DNA of 64,000 bases from Bacteroidota bacterium (GTDB lineage: Bacteria > Bacteroidota > Bacteroidia > Chitinophagales > Chitinophagaceae): assembly GCA_025363385.1 (NCBI GenBank), contig JANYEA010000153.1:1-64000 (forward strand), written 5' to 3'. The notes under the pieces were generated by a model that was not told where the DNA came from, did no database searches, and worked only from the letters and a program-made list of their open reading frames with translations. Of this stretch, positions 37,082 through 47,969 are shown one piece after another (position 1 is the stretch's first letter; every line of letters starts with the position of its first letter). The position numbers were made by a program, and so were the translations under genes.

Positions 37082-39379
37082 ATGCAGGCTTTTCATATTC
37101 ATATCACTGGTTTAGTTCAGGGAGTGGGCTTTAGACCCTGGGTTCATAAATTAGCATCAACTTATTCATTGGATGGGTATGTAAATAATGGACTAGATGG
37201 TGTTCATATTTATTGTTCAGGCAAGGAATCAGATATAATAGAATTCTATCAAACCCTGATAGATCGACCTCCAGTTCAGGCATTGATTACTTCACACCAA
37301 ATTATGCCCTATTCAACAACTTTGGAAAAAGGTTTCTATATTCAAAAAAGCGATACAAAAAATAGAGTTGATTTACTAATCACACCAGACATTTCACTTT
37401 GCGAGGATTGCAGAAGAGAAATCAAAACAATCGGTAACAAAAGGTATCAATACCCATTTACTACCTGTGTAAATTGTGGTCCAAGGTATTCAATTACAAC
37501 CCGGTTTCCATACGATCGCGAAAACACAACCATGAATGCATTAAGACAGTGCACAAGTTGTAAAACTGAATATGAAAACATAAGAGATAACCGTTATCAT
37601 AGCCAAACAAATAGCTGTGCTGAATGCTGTATAGAAATGCATCTTTACAGTTATAATGGTAATGAAATAAAGTATGAGCAAAGAGATTATTTAGAAAATT
37701 TAGTTGCCTATTTAAGTGAAGGGAAAATACTTGCCGTAAAAGGAATTGGAGGCTACCTGCTTTTATGTGATGCTACCAATGAAAATACAATTATCAAATT
37801 AAGGGAAAGAAAATATAGACCCAGTAAACCATTCGCCATTTTATATGCCGATATAGAAATGGCATTTGCAGATTTAGCTATTAGTCCTTTGGAATTAACT
37901 GCACTAAAAGACAGGTCAGCACCAATTGTAATCTGTTCATTAAAAACCTATCCCGAAAATGGTATTTGCGCCGATCGTATTGCACCAAATTTACATTGTA
38001 TCGGGGCGATGTTGCCTTCTACAGCATTACTTCAATTAATCGCCGACAAATTTGGGAAGCCCCTAATTGCCACATCTGCTAATATTAGCGGCTCTCCTAT
38101 CATATACAAGGATGCAGACGCATTGCGGTGGCTTTCAACGATTGCTGACTTCATTCTAACATACGACCGTGAAATTGTTGCACCACAAGATGATTCTGTT
38201 ATACAAATCAGTAATCGTGGTCAAAAAATAATTCTAAGAAGAAGTCGCGGACTTTCACCAAATTATTATCCAATTACATTTTCAAAACTGCCTTCTAATA
38301 CCCTTGCCATGGGAGCAGAATTAAAAGCAACTTTTTCTATTTCTAAAAACCAGATGCTTTTTATTAGTCAGTTTTTAGGCGATCAGGAATCTGTTGAATC
38401 ACAAGACAGTTATGATGCTGCATTAGATCATGTTTCTGGTTTATTACACTTTATACCAAAGCAAATCTTAATCGACAAACATCCTCGCTATTATGTTTCT
38501 GAAAAAGGTTTAATGCTTTCTCAAAAACTAACTGCCCCACTTTATCAGATACAACATCATGAAGCACATTTTTCAGCTGTGATGGCTGAGAATAAATTAC
38601 TCGATTTAAAAGAACCCATACTAGGTATTATTTGGGATGGTGCTGGATACGGAACAGATGAACAAATTTGGGGCGGAGAGGTTTTTATTTACGACCAGGG
38701 TGAAATTAAAAGAACAGCTCATCTCAAATATTTTCCACAGTTAATGGGCGATAAAATGAACAAAGAACCCAGGCTTTCTGCATTGAGTATTTTACAAAAT
38801 TTACCACTTGCGCAAAACCTGATTCAAAAACATTTTACGCCACAAGAATGGACCTATTATCAGCAAGTTATAAGGCAACCTGATTTAGTTTATACCAGCA
38901 GTATGGGAAGATTAATAGATGCTGTTGCTTGCTTATTAGGATTAATGCCGGTATGTTCATATGAAGGAGAATCTGCAATGCTTTTAGAAGCATTAGCCAA
39001 AAAATGTAAGAGCCGAACCTACGATTATTACCACTTACCTTTGAATGACGGTGAATTTGATTGGACTGTATTGATTTACGAATTGATTCACGATTGGTCT
39101 CAGAAAGAAGCAAACGAAGTAATAGCCTGGAAATTTTTCTATTCGTTAGCAAAAGCAATTGCAAGAACAAGTAATCATTTTTTTATAGATAAAATTGCTT
39201 TTAGTGGGGGTGTTTTTCAAAACGCATTGTTAGTTGATATGATCATAGAAATTCTTCAACACAAGAGACAGCTTTATTTTCATGTTCAATTAAGCCCGAA
39301 TGACGAATGTATTAGCATGGGACAAATTGCATGGTACAGTAAATTTGGAGAGCATAATATAAACGAGAATTCAAATTAA
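37082..39379 (+). CDS. hypF: Carbamoyltransferase HypF
   Basis: 765 aa; acylphosphatase GLVQGVGFRPWVHKLA; zinc motifs CEDCRREI, CVNCGPRYSIT; QHHEAHFSAVMAE; FSGGVFQNALL. Confidence 0.97.
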   Translation: MQAFHIHITGLVQGVGFRPWVHKLASTYSLDGYVNNGLDGVHIYCSGKESDIIEFYQTLIDRPPVQALITSHQIMPYSTTLEKGFYIQKSDTKNRVDLLITPDISLCEDCRREIKTIGNKRYQYPFTTCVNCGPRYSITTRFPYDRENTTMNALRQCTSCKTEYENIRDNRYHSQTNSCAECCIEMHLYSYNGNEIKYEQRDYLENLVAYLSEGKILAVKGIGGYLLLCDATNENTIIKLRERKYRPSKPFAILYADIEMAFADLAISPLELTALKDRSAPIVICSLKTYPENGICADRIAPNLHCIGAMLPSTALLQLIADKFGKPLIATSANISGSPIIYKDADALRWLSTIADFILTYDREIVAPQDDSVIQISNRGQKIILRRSRGLSPNYYPITFSKLPSNTLAMGAELKATFSISKNQMLFISQFLGDQESVESQDSYDAALDHVSGLLHFIPKQILIDKHPRYYVSEKGLMLSQKLTAPLYQIQHHEAHFSAVMAENKLLDLKEPILGIIWDGAGYGTDEQIWGGEVFIYDQGEIKRTAHLKYFPQLMGDKMNKEPRLSALSILQNLPLAQNLIQKHFTPQEWTYYQQVIRQPDLVYTSSMGRLIDAVACLLGLMPVCSYEGESAMLLEALAKKCKSRTYDYYHLPLNDGEFDWTVLIYELIHDWSQKEANEVIAWKFFYSLAKAIARTSNHFFIDKIAFSGGVFQNALLVDMIIEILQHKRQLYFHVQLSPNDECISMGQIAWYSKFGEHNINENSN

Positions 39380-39408
39380 CTTTATTACACCATCACAAAT
39401 CAATCATT

Positions 39409-39681
39409 ATGTGCTTAGCTATTCCCGGAAAAATAATTGCCATCACCGATCAACTTGATGAAACTTTTAGAAAAGGAAAAGTGTCATTTGGCGGTATCAT
39501 GAAAGAAGTGAGTCTTTATATGGTTCCTGAAGCCGTGGTGGGTGACTATGTGTTAGTTCATGTGGGTGTTGCCATTAATATTGTGGATGAAGAAGAAGCC
39601 AAGCTCACATTTAGCTATTTAAAGAGTATGGGAGAAGTAGAAGAATTAGACGCTCCTGATTCCATAAAAAATAATTCATAA
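39409..39681 (+). CDS. hypC: HypC/HybG/HupF family hydrogenase formation chaperone
   Basis: 90 aa; MCLAIPGKIIAI; VGDYVLVHVGVAINIVDEEEA. Confidence 0.97.
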   Translation: MCLAIPGKIIAITDQLDETFRKGKVSFGGIMKEVSLYMVPEAVVGDYVLVHVGVAINIVDEEEAKLTFSYLKSMGEVEELDAPDSIKNNS

Positions 39682-39683
39682 GC

Positions 39684-40781
39684 ATGAAATTTTTATCAGA
39701 ATATCGCGACCCGCAATTGGTTCAAGATTATATTCAGGAAATACATCGAATTACTACCAAGAGTTGGACCTTAATGGAAATTTGTGGAGGTCAAACACAT
39801 AGCCTGGTAAAAAATGGCATATTGGATATGTTGCCTGAAAAAATTACTATGGTACATGGCCCGGGCTGCCCGGTCTGTGTTACTAGTGTTAGTGTGATAG
39901 ACGAAGCTGTTTGGCTAGCGGAACAACCCAATCATATTTTATGTTCTTTTGGTGATATGTTAAGAGTACCTGGCAGCAAGAAAAGTTTATTAGAAGCAAA
40001 GGCCGAAGGTGGAGATGTTAGAATTTTATATTCACCTTTAGAAGCCGTAGAATTAGCAAAACAAAACCCTTCAAAAGAAGTGATTTTTTTTGCAGTGGGT
40101 TTTGAAACCACAGCACCCGCAAATGCGCTCAGCGTGGTACATGCAGCACAGCAACAAGTACTTAATTATAGTATACTAGCATCTCATGTACTTGTTCCTC
40201 CGGCAATGGAAGCTATTTTAAGTGATGAAGCAAATGTGATAGATGCATTTTTAGCAGCAGGACATGTTTGTACTATTATGGGATTAGATGAATATTATCC
40301 AGTTGCAGAAAAATATCAAATACCAATTGTGGTAACAGGCTTTGAGCCAGTTGATCTTCTACAAGGAATTTTAATGGCACTAAAACAATTAGAAAAGGGA
40401 GAACATACCGTAGAAAACCAATATTCAAGAGCTGTTTTAAGAGAGGGCAATAAAATGGCAAAAGAAACCATTGAAAAAGTCTTTTCCATTAGCGATCGAG
40501 TTTGGAGGGGAATCGGGTCTATTCCCCAAAGTGGTTTTGAAGTAAATGAACGCTATAAATGGTACAATGCCAGATTGAAATTTCATATTGATATCCCATT
40601 TGCTGAAGAAAATAAAGAATGTATTAGTGGAGATATCATGAAGGGTTTAAAAAAACCAAAACAGTGCCCGAATTTTGGAATCAAGTGTAAACCGGAACAC
40701 CCACTTGGTGCACCAATGGTTAGTAGCGAAGGTGCATGTGCTGCCTATTATCATTATAGTTCAGATACCATTATTCAATAA
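39684..40781 (+). CDS. hypD: Hydrogenase formation protein HypD
   Basis: 365 aa; MEICGGQTHSLVKNGI, VHGPGCPVCVTS, FFAVGFETTAP. Confidence 0.97.
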   Translation: MKFLSEYRDPQLVQDYIQEIHRITTKSWTLMEICGGQTHSLVKNGILDMLPEKITMVHGPGCPVCVTSVSVIDEAVWLAEQPNHILCSFGDMLRVPGSKKSLLEAKAEGGDVRILYSPLEAVELAKQNPSKEVIFFAVGFETTAPANALSVVHAAQQQVLNYSILASHVLVPPAMEAILSDEANVIDAFLAAGHVCTIMGLDEYYPVAEKYQIPIVVTGFEPVDLLQGILMALKQLEKGEHTVENQYSRAVLREGNKMAKETIEKVFSISDRVWRGIGSIPQSGFEVNERYKWYNARLKFHIDIPFAEENKECISGDIMKGLKKPKQCPNFGIKCKPEHPLGAPMVSSEGACAAYYHYSSDTIIQ

Positions 40782-40846
40782 CTTATTGTTTGATTCTAAA
40801 ATTGAACCAATTGACAAATCAAAATAGTTTTCAGTTATCCTGTCCC

Positions 40847-41866
40847 ATGCCAAAATTCGATTTTGATGTAATTACACTTGGTCATGGTAGCGGCGGTTTA
40901 TTAACCCACCGATTATTACAAAGTGGTGTATTTGATATTTTAAAAAATGATATGCTCGATCAGCAACATGATGGAGCAAGTTTTACGTTAGAAGGCAAAA
41001 CAGCATTTAGTACAGACAGTTATGTGATCTCTCCTATTTTTTTTCCTGGTGGAAATATAGGGGAACTGGCAGTGTATGGTACCGTAAATGATCTTGCCAT
41101 GTGTGGAGCAGAAGCAAAATATCTCTCATTGGCATTTATTATTGAAGAAGGAATGACCATGGAATCTTTCTGGATCGTTTTAAACGGTATTAAACGGGCA
41201 ATAGACAAAGCCGGGGTAAAAATTGTAACAGGAGACACTAAAGTGGTTGAAAGGGGTAAAGGAGATCAAATATTTATTAATACATCTGGAATTGGAATAG
41301 TACACCCAAAGGCCCAAATTCATCATAATCGGATAAAAGTTGGGGATCAAATTATACTCAGTGGAAATATTGCCCAACACGGAATTGCTATCATGAGTAA
41401 GAGAGAAGGACTAACATTTGAAACAGATATTGTTAGTGATTCAAATAACCTTAATCATACCATAATTGGTTTGATAAGTGAATTAGGAGAAGATATTAAA
41501 TTTTTGCGCGATCCCACTAGAGGTGGCCTTGCTTCTGTATTAAACGAATTAGCAGAAATCAGAAAACTAGGTTTCGTGATTGATCAAAATAGCATCCCTA
41601 TTGACGATCAGGTTGAAGGAGCCTGTGAAATGCTTGGCCTTGATCCACTTTATGTGGCTAATGAGGGATTATTTGTGGCAATAGTTAAAAAAGAGGTAGC
41701 TCTTAAAGCCTTATCAATATTACAGAAAGATGAGAATGGCATACATGCTAGAATCATTGGCGAAGTAACCGATGCACATGCAGGTAAGGTAATGATGAAA
41801 AGTAGAATTGGTGGACATCGAGTTGTGGGTTATTTAACTGGTGAACAATTACCAAGAATCTGCTAA
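40847..41866 (+). CDS. hypE: Hydrogenase expression/formation protein HypE
   Basis: ORF from 40790 (TTG); ATG at 40847 preferred (MPKFDFDVITLGHGSGG); FLRDPTRGGLASVLNELA; C-terminal PRIC. Confidence 0.96.
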   Translation: MPKFDFDVITLGHGSGGLLTHRLLQSGVFDILKNDMLDQQHDGASFTLEGKTAFSTDSYVISPIFFPGGNIGELAVYGTVNDLAMCGAEAKYLSLAFIIEEGMTMESFWIVLNGIKRAIDKAGVKIVTGDTKVVERGKGDQIFINTSGIGIVHPKAQIHHNRIKVGDQIILSGNIAQHGIAIMSKREGLTFETDIVSDSNNLNHTIIGLISELGEDIKFLRDPTRGGLASVLNELAEIRKLGFVIDQNSIPIDDQVEGACEMLGLDPLYVANEGLFVAIVKKEVALKALSILQKDENGIHARIIGEVTDAHAGKVMMKSRIGGHRVVGYLTGEQLPRIC

Positions 41867-41983
41867 TGCTTTTTAAAAGTTAAGATTTATCATCCCAATT
41901 TACAATGCTATTATTTGAATGAATAGTGCTATAACAGAATTTAATAATTAATTACTGTTGTAACACCATTTAAAACAAACGAT

Positions 41984-43483
41984 ATGCCACAGCCAAAACC
42001 TCATTTTAAGCCCCAATACGATAATTTTATCGGTGGGCAATTTGTACCTCCTGTTAGCGGAGTTTATTTCGAAAATGCTAGTCCAATTGACGGCAAAGTA
42101 TTTACCAAAGCTGCCAGATCTGGCAAGGAAGACATCGAATTAGCACTTGATGCAGCTCATCTGGCATTCAACACCTGGAGTAAAACATCAGCAGCTTATC
42201 GAGCCTCGGTACTCAACAAAATTGCAGATTGCATGGAAGCCAATCTTCCTTATTTGGCTACCATAGAAACAATCGACAATGGTAAACCAATTCGTGAATC
42301 TGTGAATGTAGATCTTCCCCTTTGCATCGACCACTTCCGTTATTTTGCAGGAGTAATACGTGCCGAAGAAGGATCCATTTCTGAGCATGATGAAACTACA
42401 GTTAGTATTGTTATGCATGAGCCCTTGGGTGTAGTTGGACAAATCATACCCTGGAATTTTCCATTACTGATGGCAGTTTGGAAAATAGCACCTGCCCTAG
42501 CTGCGGGTTGTTGTGTGGTAGTAAAACCAGCAGAGCAAACTCCCACTTCGATTATTTGCTTAATGGAATTGATCAAAGATATTGTTCCCCCAGGTGTAAT
42601 AAATATTGTAACAGGATTTGGACCAGAAGCTGGTAAGCCCCTTGCTCAGTCTCCTCGTATTTCAAAAGTTTCATTCACAGGTGAAACAACTACCGGAAGA
42701 TTAATTATGCAATATGCCTCAGAAAACCTGATTCCCGTTACTATGGAATTGGGAGGTAAATCGCCTAATATTTTCTTCCCTTCAGTGGCAGACCATGATG
42801 ATGATTTCTTTGACAAAGCAGTGGAAGGCGCAGTGCTATTTGCAGTAAATCAGGGTGAGGTTTGTACCTGTCCTTCACGCATCTTGGTGCATGAAAGCAT
42901 TTATGAAAAGTTTATGAGTAAAGTAATTGAAAGAACGAAAGCTATCAAAATTGGTAATCCGCTTGATGCCGATACTATGATGGGAGCTCAAGCTTCAAAC
43001 GATCAATACGAAAAAATACAATCCTATTTGAAGCTAGGCAAAGAAGAAGGCGCCGAATTACTTTGCGGAGGAGAAGCCAATAAATTAGAAGGTGAGCTGG
43101 CTGGTGGTTATTATATCCAACCTACTCTTTTTAAAGGTCATAATAAGATGCGCATATTTCAGGAAGAAATATTCGGGCCTGTTGTATGTGTAACCACATT
43201 CAAAACCACCGAAGAAGCCATTGCCATTGCAAATGACACATTGTATGGATTAGGTGCTGGTGTATGGACAAGAGATGCACATGAATTGTATCAGGTACCT
43301 AGGGCTATTCAAGCGGGCCGTGTTTGGGTAAATTGTTACCATGCATATCCTGCACACGCACCATTTGGAGGCTATAAAAAATCTGGATTTGGAAGAGAAA
43401 ACCATAAGATGATGCTGGGTTATTATCGCCAAACTAAAAACATGCTGATTTCTTATAGCAAGAAGAAGCTTGGCTTTTTTTAG
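41984..43483 (+). CDS. Aldehyde dehydrogenase family protein
   Basis: 499 aa; [41 protein letters not shown]. Confidence 0.96.
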   Translation: MPQPKPHFKPQYDNFIGGQFVPPVSGVYFENASPIDGKVFTKAARSGKEDIELALDAAHLAFNTWSKTSAAYRASVLNKIADCMEANLPYLATIETIDNGKPIRESVNVDLPLCIDHFRYFAGVIRAEEGSISEHDETTVSIVMHEPLGVVGQIIPWNFPLLMAVWKIAPALAAGCCVVVKPAEQTPTSIICLMELIKDIVPPGVINIVTGFGPEAGKPLAQSPRISKVSFTGETTTGRLIMQYASENLIPVTMELGGKSPNIFFPSVADHDDDFFDKAVEGAVLFAVNQGEVCTCPSRILVHESIYEKFMSKVIERTKAIKIGNPLDADTMMGAQASNDQYEKIQSYLKLGKEEGAELLCGGEANKLEGELAGGYYIQPTLFKGHNKMRIFQEEIFGPVVCVTTFKTTEEAIAIANDTLYGLGAGVWTRDAHELYQVPRAIQAGRVWVNCYHAYPAHAPFGGYKKSGFGRENHKMMLGYYRQTKNMLISYSKKKLGFF

Positions 43484-43507
43484 CGGCAATAGCAAGTAGT
43501 CGTGATC

Positions 43508-43542
43508 AAATACCGGTAAGATTTTCTTATCGGTATTTTTAT
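43508..43542 (+). terminator. Hairpin between the ALDH and DUF779 genes (terminator or attenuator)
   Basis: AAATACCGGTAAGA-TTT-TCTTATCGGTATTT then TT; 14-bp stem with one wobble, 3-nt loop. Confidence 0.65.
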
Positions 43543-43552
43543 ATCTTTAAAT

Positions 43553-43927
43553 ATGATTGCAAGGGTAACAATTAGTGAAGAAGCAAAGTTAGTAGTTAAA
43601 GAATTACAACTAAAATTCGGGGAACTTATGTTTCACCAAAGTGGTGGCTGTTGTGATGGATCTCAACCCATGTGTTTTGAAAAAGGCGATTTCATTTTAG
43701 GGAATAGCGATGTTTGTTTAGGAGAAATTGAAGGCTGCGAATTTTGGATGAATAAAGATCAATTTGAATATTGGAAATATACACAACTAAATATTCATAT
43801 TACAAAAGGAAGAGGGTCTAGTTTTTCATTAGAAATACCAATGGGCTTACGTTTCCTTACACAATCAAAAATATTTACGGAATCTGAATTGCAAAATTTA
43901 GTGCCAATAAGGTGGATCGAAAATTAA
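43553..43927 (+). CDS. DUF779 domain-containing protein
   Basis: 124 aa; LMFHQSGGCCDGSQPMCFEKGDF; adjacency to ALDH is typical. Confidence 0.92.
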   Translation: MIARVTISEEAKLVVKELQLKFGELMFHQSGGCCDGSQPMCFEKGDFILGNSDVCLGEIEGCEFWMNKDQFEYWKYTQLNIHITKGRGSSFSLEIPMGLRFLTQSKIFTESELQNLVPIRWIEN

Positions 43928-44850
43928 TTATTTAAATTAAGTTGTTGGTATTGCCTTGGAGTTATTCCTTCATGTTGTTTGAAAGCTCTTATAAAATAAT
44001 TGCAATCGTCGAACCCTACTTCGTAAGAAACATTTTTAATAAATATATGCTTGTCTTTCAATAGTCTTTTGGCAAGTTTAATTCTCTCTAATACAATAAA
44101 TTCAATTGGGCTAATACCGAGTTCTGTCTTGAACATTCTATACAAAGAAGCTGAACTCACACTCGCTAATTTTGCAATTTCAGGTAGAAATAATTTGGTA
44201 TGAATATTCTGCCGAATATAACCGATGATGAATGATAAATGCGGATGGGTTTTATTCAAATCTCCATCTCGCACTTCTTTTAAATTTTGACATTGTGCAA
44301 TATGAATCAACAATTCCTGTAAGGTTAAATCTGCTAATACATCCTTTGATACAGAAGTGCTTTGACAAATATTAATCAGTTTATGAACCGTGAATGCCAA
44401 TTCTGCATTATTGTAAAAAAAGGAATTTCGTTCATCTAATTTCCAATAATCGCTACGCCCTTCTTTTGGATATTTTTCATTGAGTAGTTGAAGTGTATCA
44501 AGTATTTTTTTATTATCGATGGCAAGGGCTAAACATTGGGTTGGATTTTCCATAGCTGCTTCTGGAAAATCAATGATCATTTCTACATTTGCCGGAACTA
44601 TTACAGATTCTCCAGGTAGATACTCAAAACCAGGCTGATCAAATAATCGCATTACTTTTTTACCACGCAACATACTGGTAACTACTAAGTCATTAAATCG
44701 AAGGGAAACTAGCTCAGATTGTTGGTAGGTTTCAAATAAGTTAAGTTCACAGTTTTCTAAATTATAAATCGTTCTGTTCTCCACTAAGGTTTTTAAGGAA
44801 AACTCTTTCGACAAAGCTGGGGTGATGGGCACTATTTTATTAGGCAACAT
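43924..44850 (-). CDS. AraC family transcriptional regulator
   Basis: 308 aa; C-terminal two-HTH region LPEIAKLASVSSASLYRMFKTELGISPIEFIVLERIKLAKRLL…VSYEVGFDDCNYFIRAFKQHEGITPRQYQ. Confidence 0.95.
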   Translation of the reverse strand: MLPNKIVPITPALSKEFSLKTLVENRTIYNLENCELNLFETYQQSELVSLRFNDLVVTSMLRGKKVMRLFDQPGFEYLPGESVIVPANVEMIIDFPEAAMENPTQCLALAIDNKKILDTLQLLNEKYPKEGRSDYWKLDERNSFFYNNAELAFTVHKLINICQSTSVSKDVLADLTLQELLIHIAQCQNLKEVRDGDLNKTHPHLSFIIGYIRQNIHTKLFLPEIAKLASVSSASLYRMFKTELGISPIEFIVLERIKLAKRLLKDKHIFIKNVSYEVGFDDCNYFIRAFKQHEGITPRQYQQLNLNN

Positions 44851-44947
44851 GCTTCTATAATAGCTTTAGGCAGGTGAACAATCGTTTTACCTCTTAAAGA
44901 TATTCTTTTGAAAATACAACACCAATAAAATCATTGTGCTGTTTTCG

Positions 44948-45463
44948 TTAAAATGAAGTACCAATTTGGAGGGCAGAACCTATACTTCCTGACTTATCAT
45001 TTCCAAAACGGGCAGGTATTCCAAGAGCAATATAATAGCTATTGCTTTTGGCCTTATAAATAGTTTTCGTGAATACTGGTGTAAAACCATATCGTCCTGT
45101 AGTTTCAAAAGCTGCTCGTGCTGAAATTCTGAATCCATGCCCTATATCAAATACAAGACCTGGATGAAATAACACATTATACATTTTTGAACTCCCATTC
45201 TCAGATTTTATAAATGGAATTATTTCTACAGAAAAAGCAGTTTTAGAATTTTTCCAAAAATTTATACCAAAAGGAAAACCAACTGAATAATAATCCCTAA
45301 AATTCACAGCAGTTTCTTCTCTACTTAAGGTAACTAATGGATGTAAGACTCCGAAGAACCCGGTAATTTTGATAAAGTTGTTGGGAGTTGTATTTTGTGC
45401 TTTGGATGTAAGAACACAAAATATACTAAGCATAAAAAGCAGGTACTTAACAATACGCATCAA
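44948..45463 (-). CDS. Hypothetical outer-membrane beta-barrel-like protein
   Basis: 171 aa with signal peptide and terminal alternating pattern SIGSALQIGTSF. Confidence 0.6.
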   Translation of the reverse strand: MMRIVKYLLFMLSIFCVLTSKAQNTTPNNFIKITGFFGVLHPLVTLSREETAVNFRDYYSVGFPFGINFWKNSKTAFSVEIIPFIKSENGSSKMYNVLFHPGLVFDIGHGFRISARAAFETTGRYGFTPVFTKTIYKAKSNSYYIALGIPARFGNDKSGSIGSALQIGTSF

Positions 45464-45539
45464 TTCTATTTTAATTTAGAATCGAAAATAACAAAACTCT
45501 ATCAAATTAGTATACTAATAAATAAATTTCTAATCAGCT

Positions 45540-46517
45540 TTAATTGGGCGTAAATTTTACAACTTCATTTTTTATAGGTTTGAAGGTTCTGATATAAGCA
45601 TAAAGTGCTTTCATATCCGATTCTTTCATATTACGATACATCATCCATGGCATAACGGAATTGATAGTATTCTTTTTTATTGTAGGATTTTGGTAACTAC
45701 TATCGTTAAAATGTTTAAATTTTTGAACAAAGTCAGCCATGCTAAGTTTTCCTATCCCCGTTTCAATATCGGGAGTAATATTCGCGGATCGAACCACCCC
45801 TCCTGATCTAATGGCAAATTCAAAACCTCCGGCCAACTCCATTCCAACTATTGGTGCACCTTTTTCTTTTTTTGTATGACATTCATTACAAGCAGCCGCA
45901 GTAAATATATATTGTCCATAGGCCAGCACATTATTGGTATCAGGTCGAATGGAGTAAGTAGCTTTTTGCGGAATTGTATTCAGAATAAAATTCATTGGAA
46001 AATCTGGCACAGAAGGGGGTACAATATGCTCAATTGGTTTTAAGGTTCTGATATAAGCAATGATCGAATACAAATCTTCTCTATCTAGTTTCCCATAATT
46101 GGGATGCGGCATAACAGGAAATAATGCTTTACCTTTTTTGTCAACACCAGATCCTATTGCTCTTAATAATTCTCCATCGGTCCAATTTGATAAGGCCGCA
46201 GGTGTAATATTTCTTGCATGAAAACTACCTGGAAAGCCATATTTCTGATCAAAAATTTCACCACCTTTTCCTTCCGTGCCCTCTATAATAGGGCCTGAAA
46301 ATTGATTCCAGTCGCGTGTTGAGTGGCAGTCAATACAAACCGTTACACAATTGGCCAAGTATTTGCCTCTTGCAATACGCTCCGGAGTTCGGTCTATAGT
46401 TATCTCCTCCGGCTTTCCAACATTGGGCAATGCAATCTTGATATAGGCAGATAATCCAAAAATGGATATGAGAATTAAAGCAACAAAGGATAATACTACT
46501 TTTAAGATTTTTTTCAT
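45540..46517 (-). CDS. Diheme cytochrome c
   Basis: 325 aa; N-terminal TM/signal and two haem motifs CIDCH and CNECH. Confidence 0.92.
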   Translation of the reverse strand: MKKILKVVLSFVALILISIFGLSAYIKIALPNVGKPEEITIDRTPERIARGKYLANCVTVCIDCHSTRDWNQFSGPIIEGTEGKGGEIFDQKYGFPGSFHARNITPAALSNWTDGELLRAIGSGVDKKGKALFPVMPHPNYGKLDREDLYSIIAYIRTLKPIEHIVPPSVPDFPMNFILNTIPQKATYSIRPDTNNVLAYGQYIFTAAACNECHTKKEKGAPIVGMELAGGFEFAIRSGGVVRSANITPDIETGIGKLSMADFVQKFKHFNDSSYQNPTIKKNTINSVMPWMMYRNMKESDMKALYAYIRTFKPIKNEVVKFTPN

Positions 46518-46610
46518 AAGTGGGGTTCTTGATTTTGAATGTAAAATATTTCATCAAAAAATGTCCCCAAATCGGATTATAATAACATTAAATTTTTTAT
46601 TTATACAAAA

Positions 46611-46647
46611 AATCTGCAAATGGTTTCTAAGAAGAATTCATTTGCAG
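46611..46647 (-). terminator. Intrinsic terminator downstream of fabV
   Basis: Minus strand CTGCAAATG-N16-CATTTGCAG followed by ATTTTTTG. Confidence 0.7.
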
Positions 46648-46670
46648 GATGAACATTTAATAAATATTTA

Positions 46671-47864
46671 TTATTCCACTAATCCAGTAATTGGCAAGTT
46701 CTCATCAGTATCTAAACTATAATCGATTCCATCTAAACCAAAACCAAACAAACTTAAAAATTCGGCTTTATAACCATCCAAATCGCCTATCGATGGAAGT
46801 GTTTCGGTACTTGCTTTTGACCATAGTTCAGCAACTTTATCTTGAACTGATGTTAACATTTCCCAATCATCAATTCTAATTCTCCCTTTTTCGTCAACTG
46901 GTATTGCGTTATTAGTATATAAACGATCTTTGAAGAGTCTCTGAATCTGTTCGATACAACCCTCATGATTGCCATCTTTTTTCATTACTTTATATAACAA
47001 TGAAATATACAATGGAATCACTGGTATTGCAGAACTAGCCTGTGTTACTAGGGCTTTATTTACAGAAACGTAAGCATTCCCACCAGTTGGTTTCAACTTA
47101 TCTGCAATTTTAAAAGCGGTTTCTTCTAAATGATCTTTTGCTCGGCCAATAGTACCTTTTCTGTATACTGCTTCTGTAAGTGAAGGGCCAATATAAGAAT
47201 AGGCTAAAGTGAGTGCATCAGGCGCCAAAATATCCGCTGCTTTCATCGCATCAATCCACATTTCCCAATCTTCCCCTCCCATAACAGCTACTGTATTTGT
47301 AATATCTTCTTCAGTACAAGGTTCAATAGAAATTGAGGAAACAATTCCTGTATGAAAATCAACCGTTTTATTGGTATAGGTTTCTCCAATGGGTTTTAAA
47401 ACAGATCTATGCAAAACTCCTGTAACAGGATGCATTCTTACAGGTGAAGCCAAACTATAAATTACCAAATCTATCTTTCCCAGATCCTTTTTAATCAGGT
47501 CGATGGTTCTTTGTTTGATAACATTAGAAAATGCATCTCCATTAATACTTTTTGCATATAACCCAGCAGCTTCTGCATGTTTTTGAAAAGCGGCACTATT
47601 ATACCAACCTGGAGTTGCCGTTTTACTATCAACTGGGGGCTTTTCAAAGAAAACCCCAATTGTAGCTGCATTAGATCCAAAAGCAGCAGTAATCCTCGAA
47701 GCAAGGCCAAAACCTGTGGAAGCTCCAATAACCAACACATTTTTGGGTCCTTCAATAGCTCCTTTCGATTTTACATACGCAATCTGGTTCACAACATTTT
47801 TCTCACAACCTTCTGGGTGCGCGGTCAAACAAATAAATCCACGCATACGGGGCTCTATAACCAT
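46671..47864 (-). CDS. fabV: Trans-2-enoyl-CoA/ACP reductase FabV
   Basis: 397 aa; MVIEPRMRGFICLTAHPEGCEKNV, NVLVIGASTGFGLASRI, LAYSYIGPSLTEAVYRKGTIGRAKDHLE. Confidence 0.95.
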   Translation of the reverse strand: MVIEPRMRGFICLTAHPEGCEKNVVNQIAYVKSKGAIEGPKNVLVIGASTGFGLASRITAAFGSNAATIGVFFEKPPVDSKTATPGWYNSAAFQKHAEAAGLYAKSINGDAFSNVIKQRTIDLIKKDLGKIDLVIYSLASPVRMHPVTGVLHRSVLKPIGETYTNKTVDFHTGIVSSISIEPCTEEDITNTVAVMGGEDWEMWIDAMKAADILAPDALTLAYSYIGPSLTEAVYRKGTIGRAKDHLEETAFKIADKLKPTGGNAYVSVNKALVTQASSAIPVIPLYISLLYKVMKKDGNHEGCIEQIQRLFKDRLYTNNAIPVDEKGRIRIDDWEMLTSVQDKVAELWSKASTETLPSIGDLDGYKAEFLSLFGFGLDGIDYSLDTDENLPITGLVE

Positions 47865-47969
47865 AAAATTTTTATTCGTCTATTGAATTAAAGAAAGGCA
47901 CGTTGAATTGCATTACAGCTTGTTAACCGCCTATTTAGTTTTAAAATACCGGAGCAAAAGTAGCAGAAA

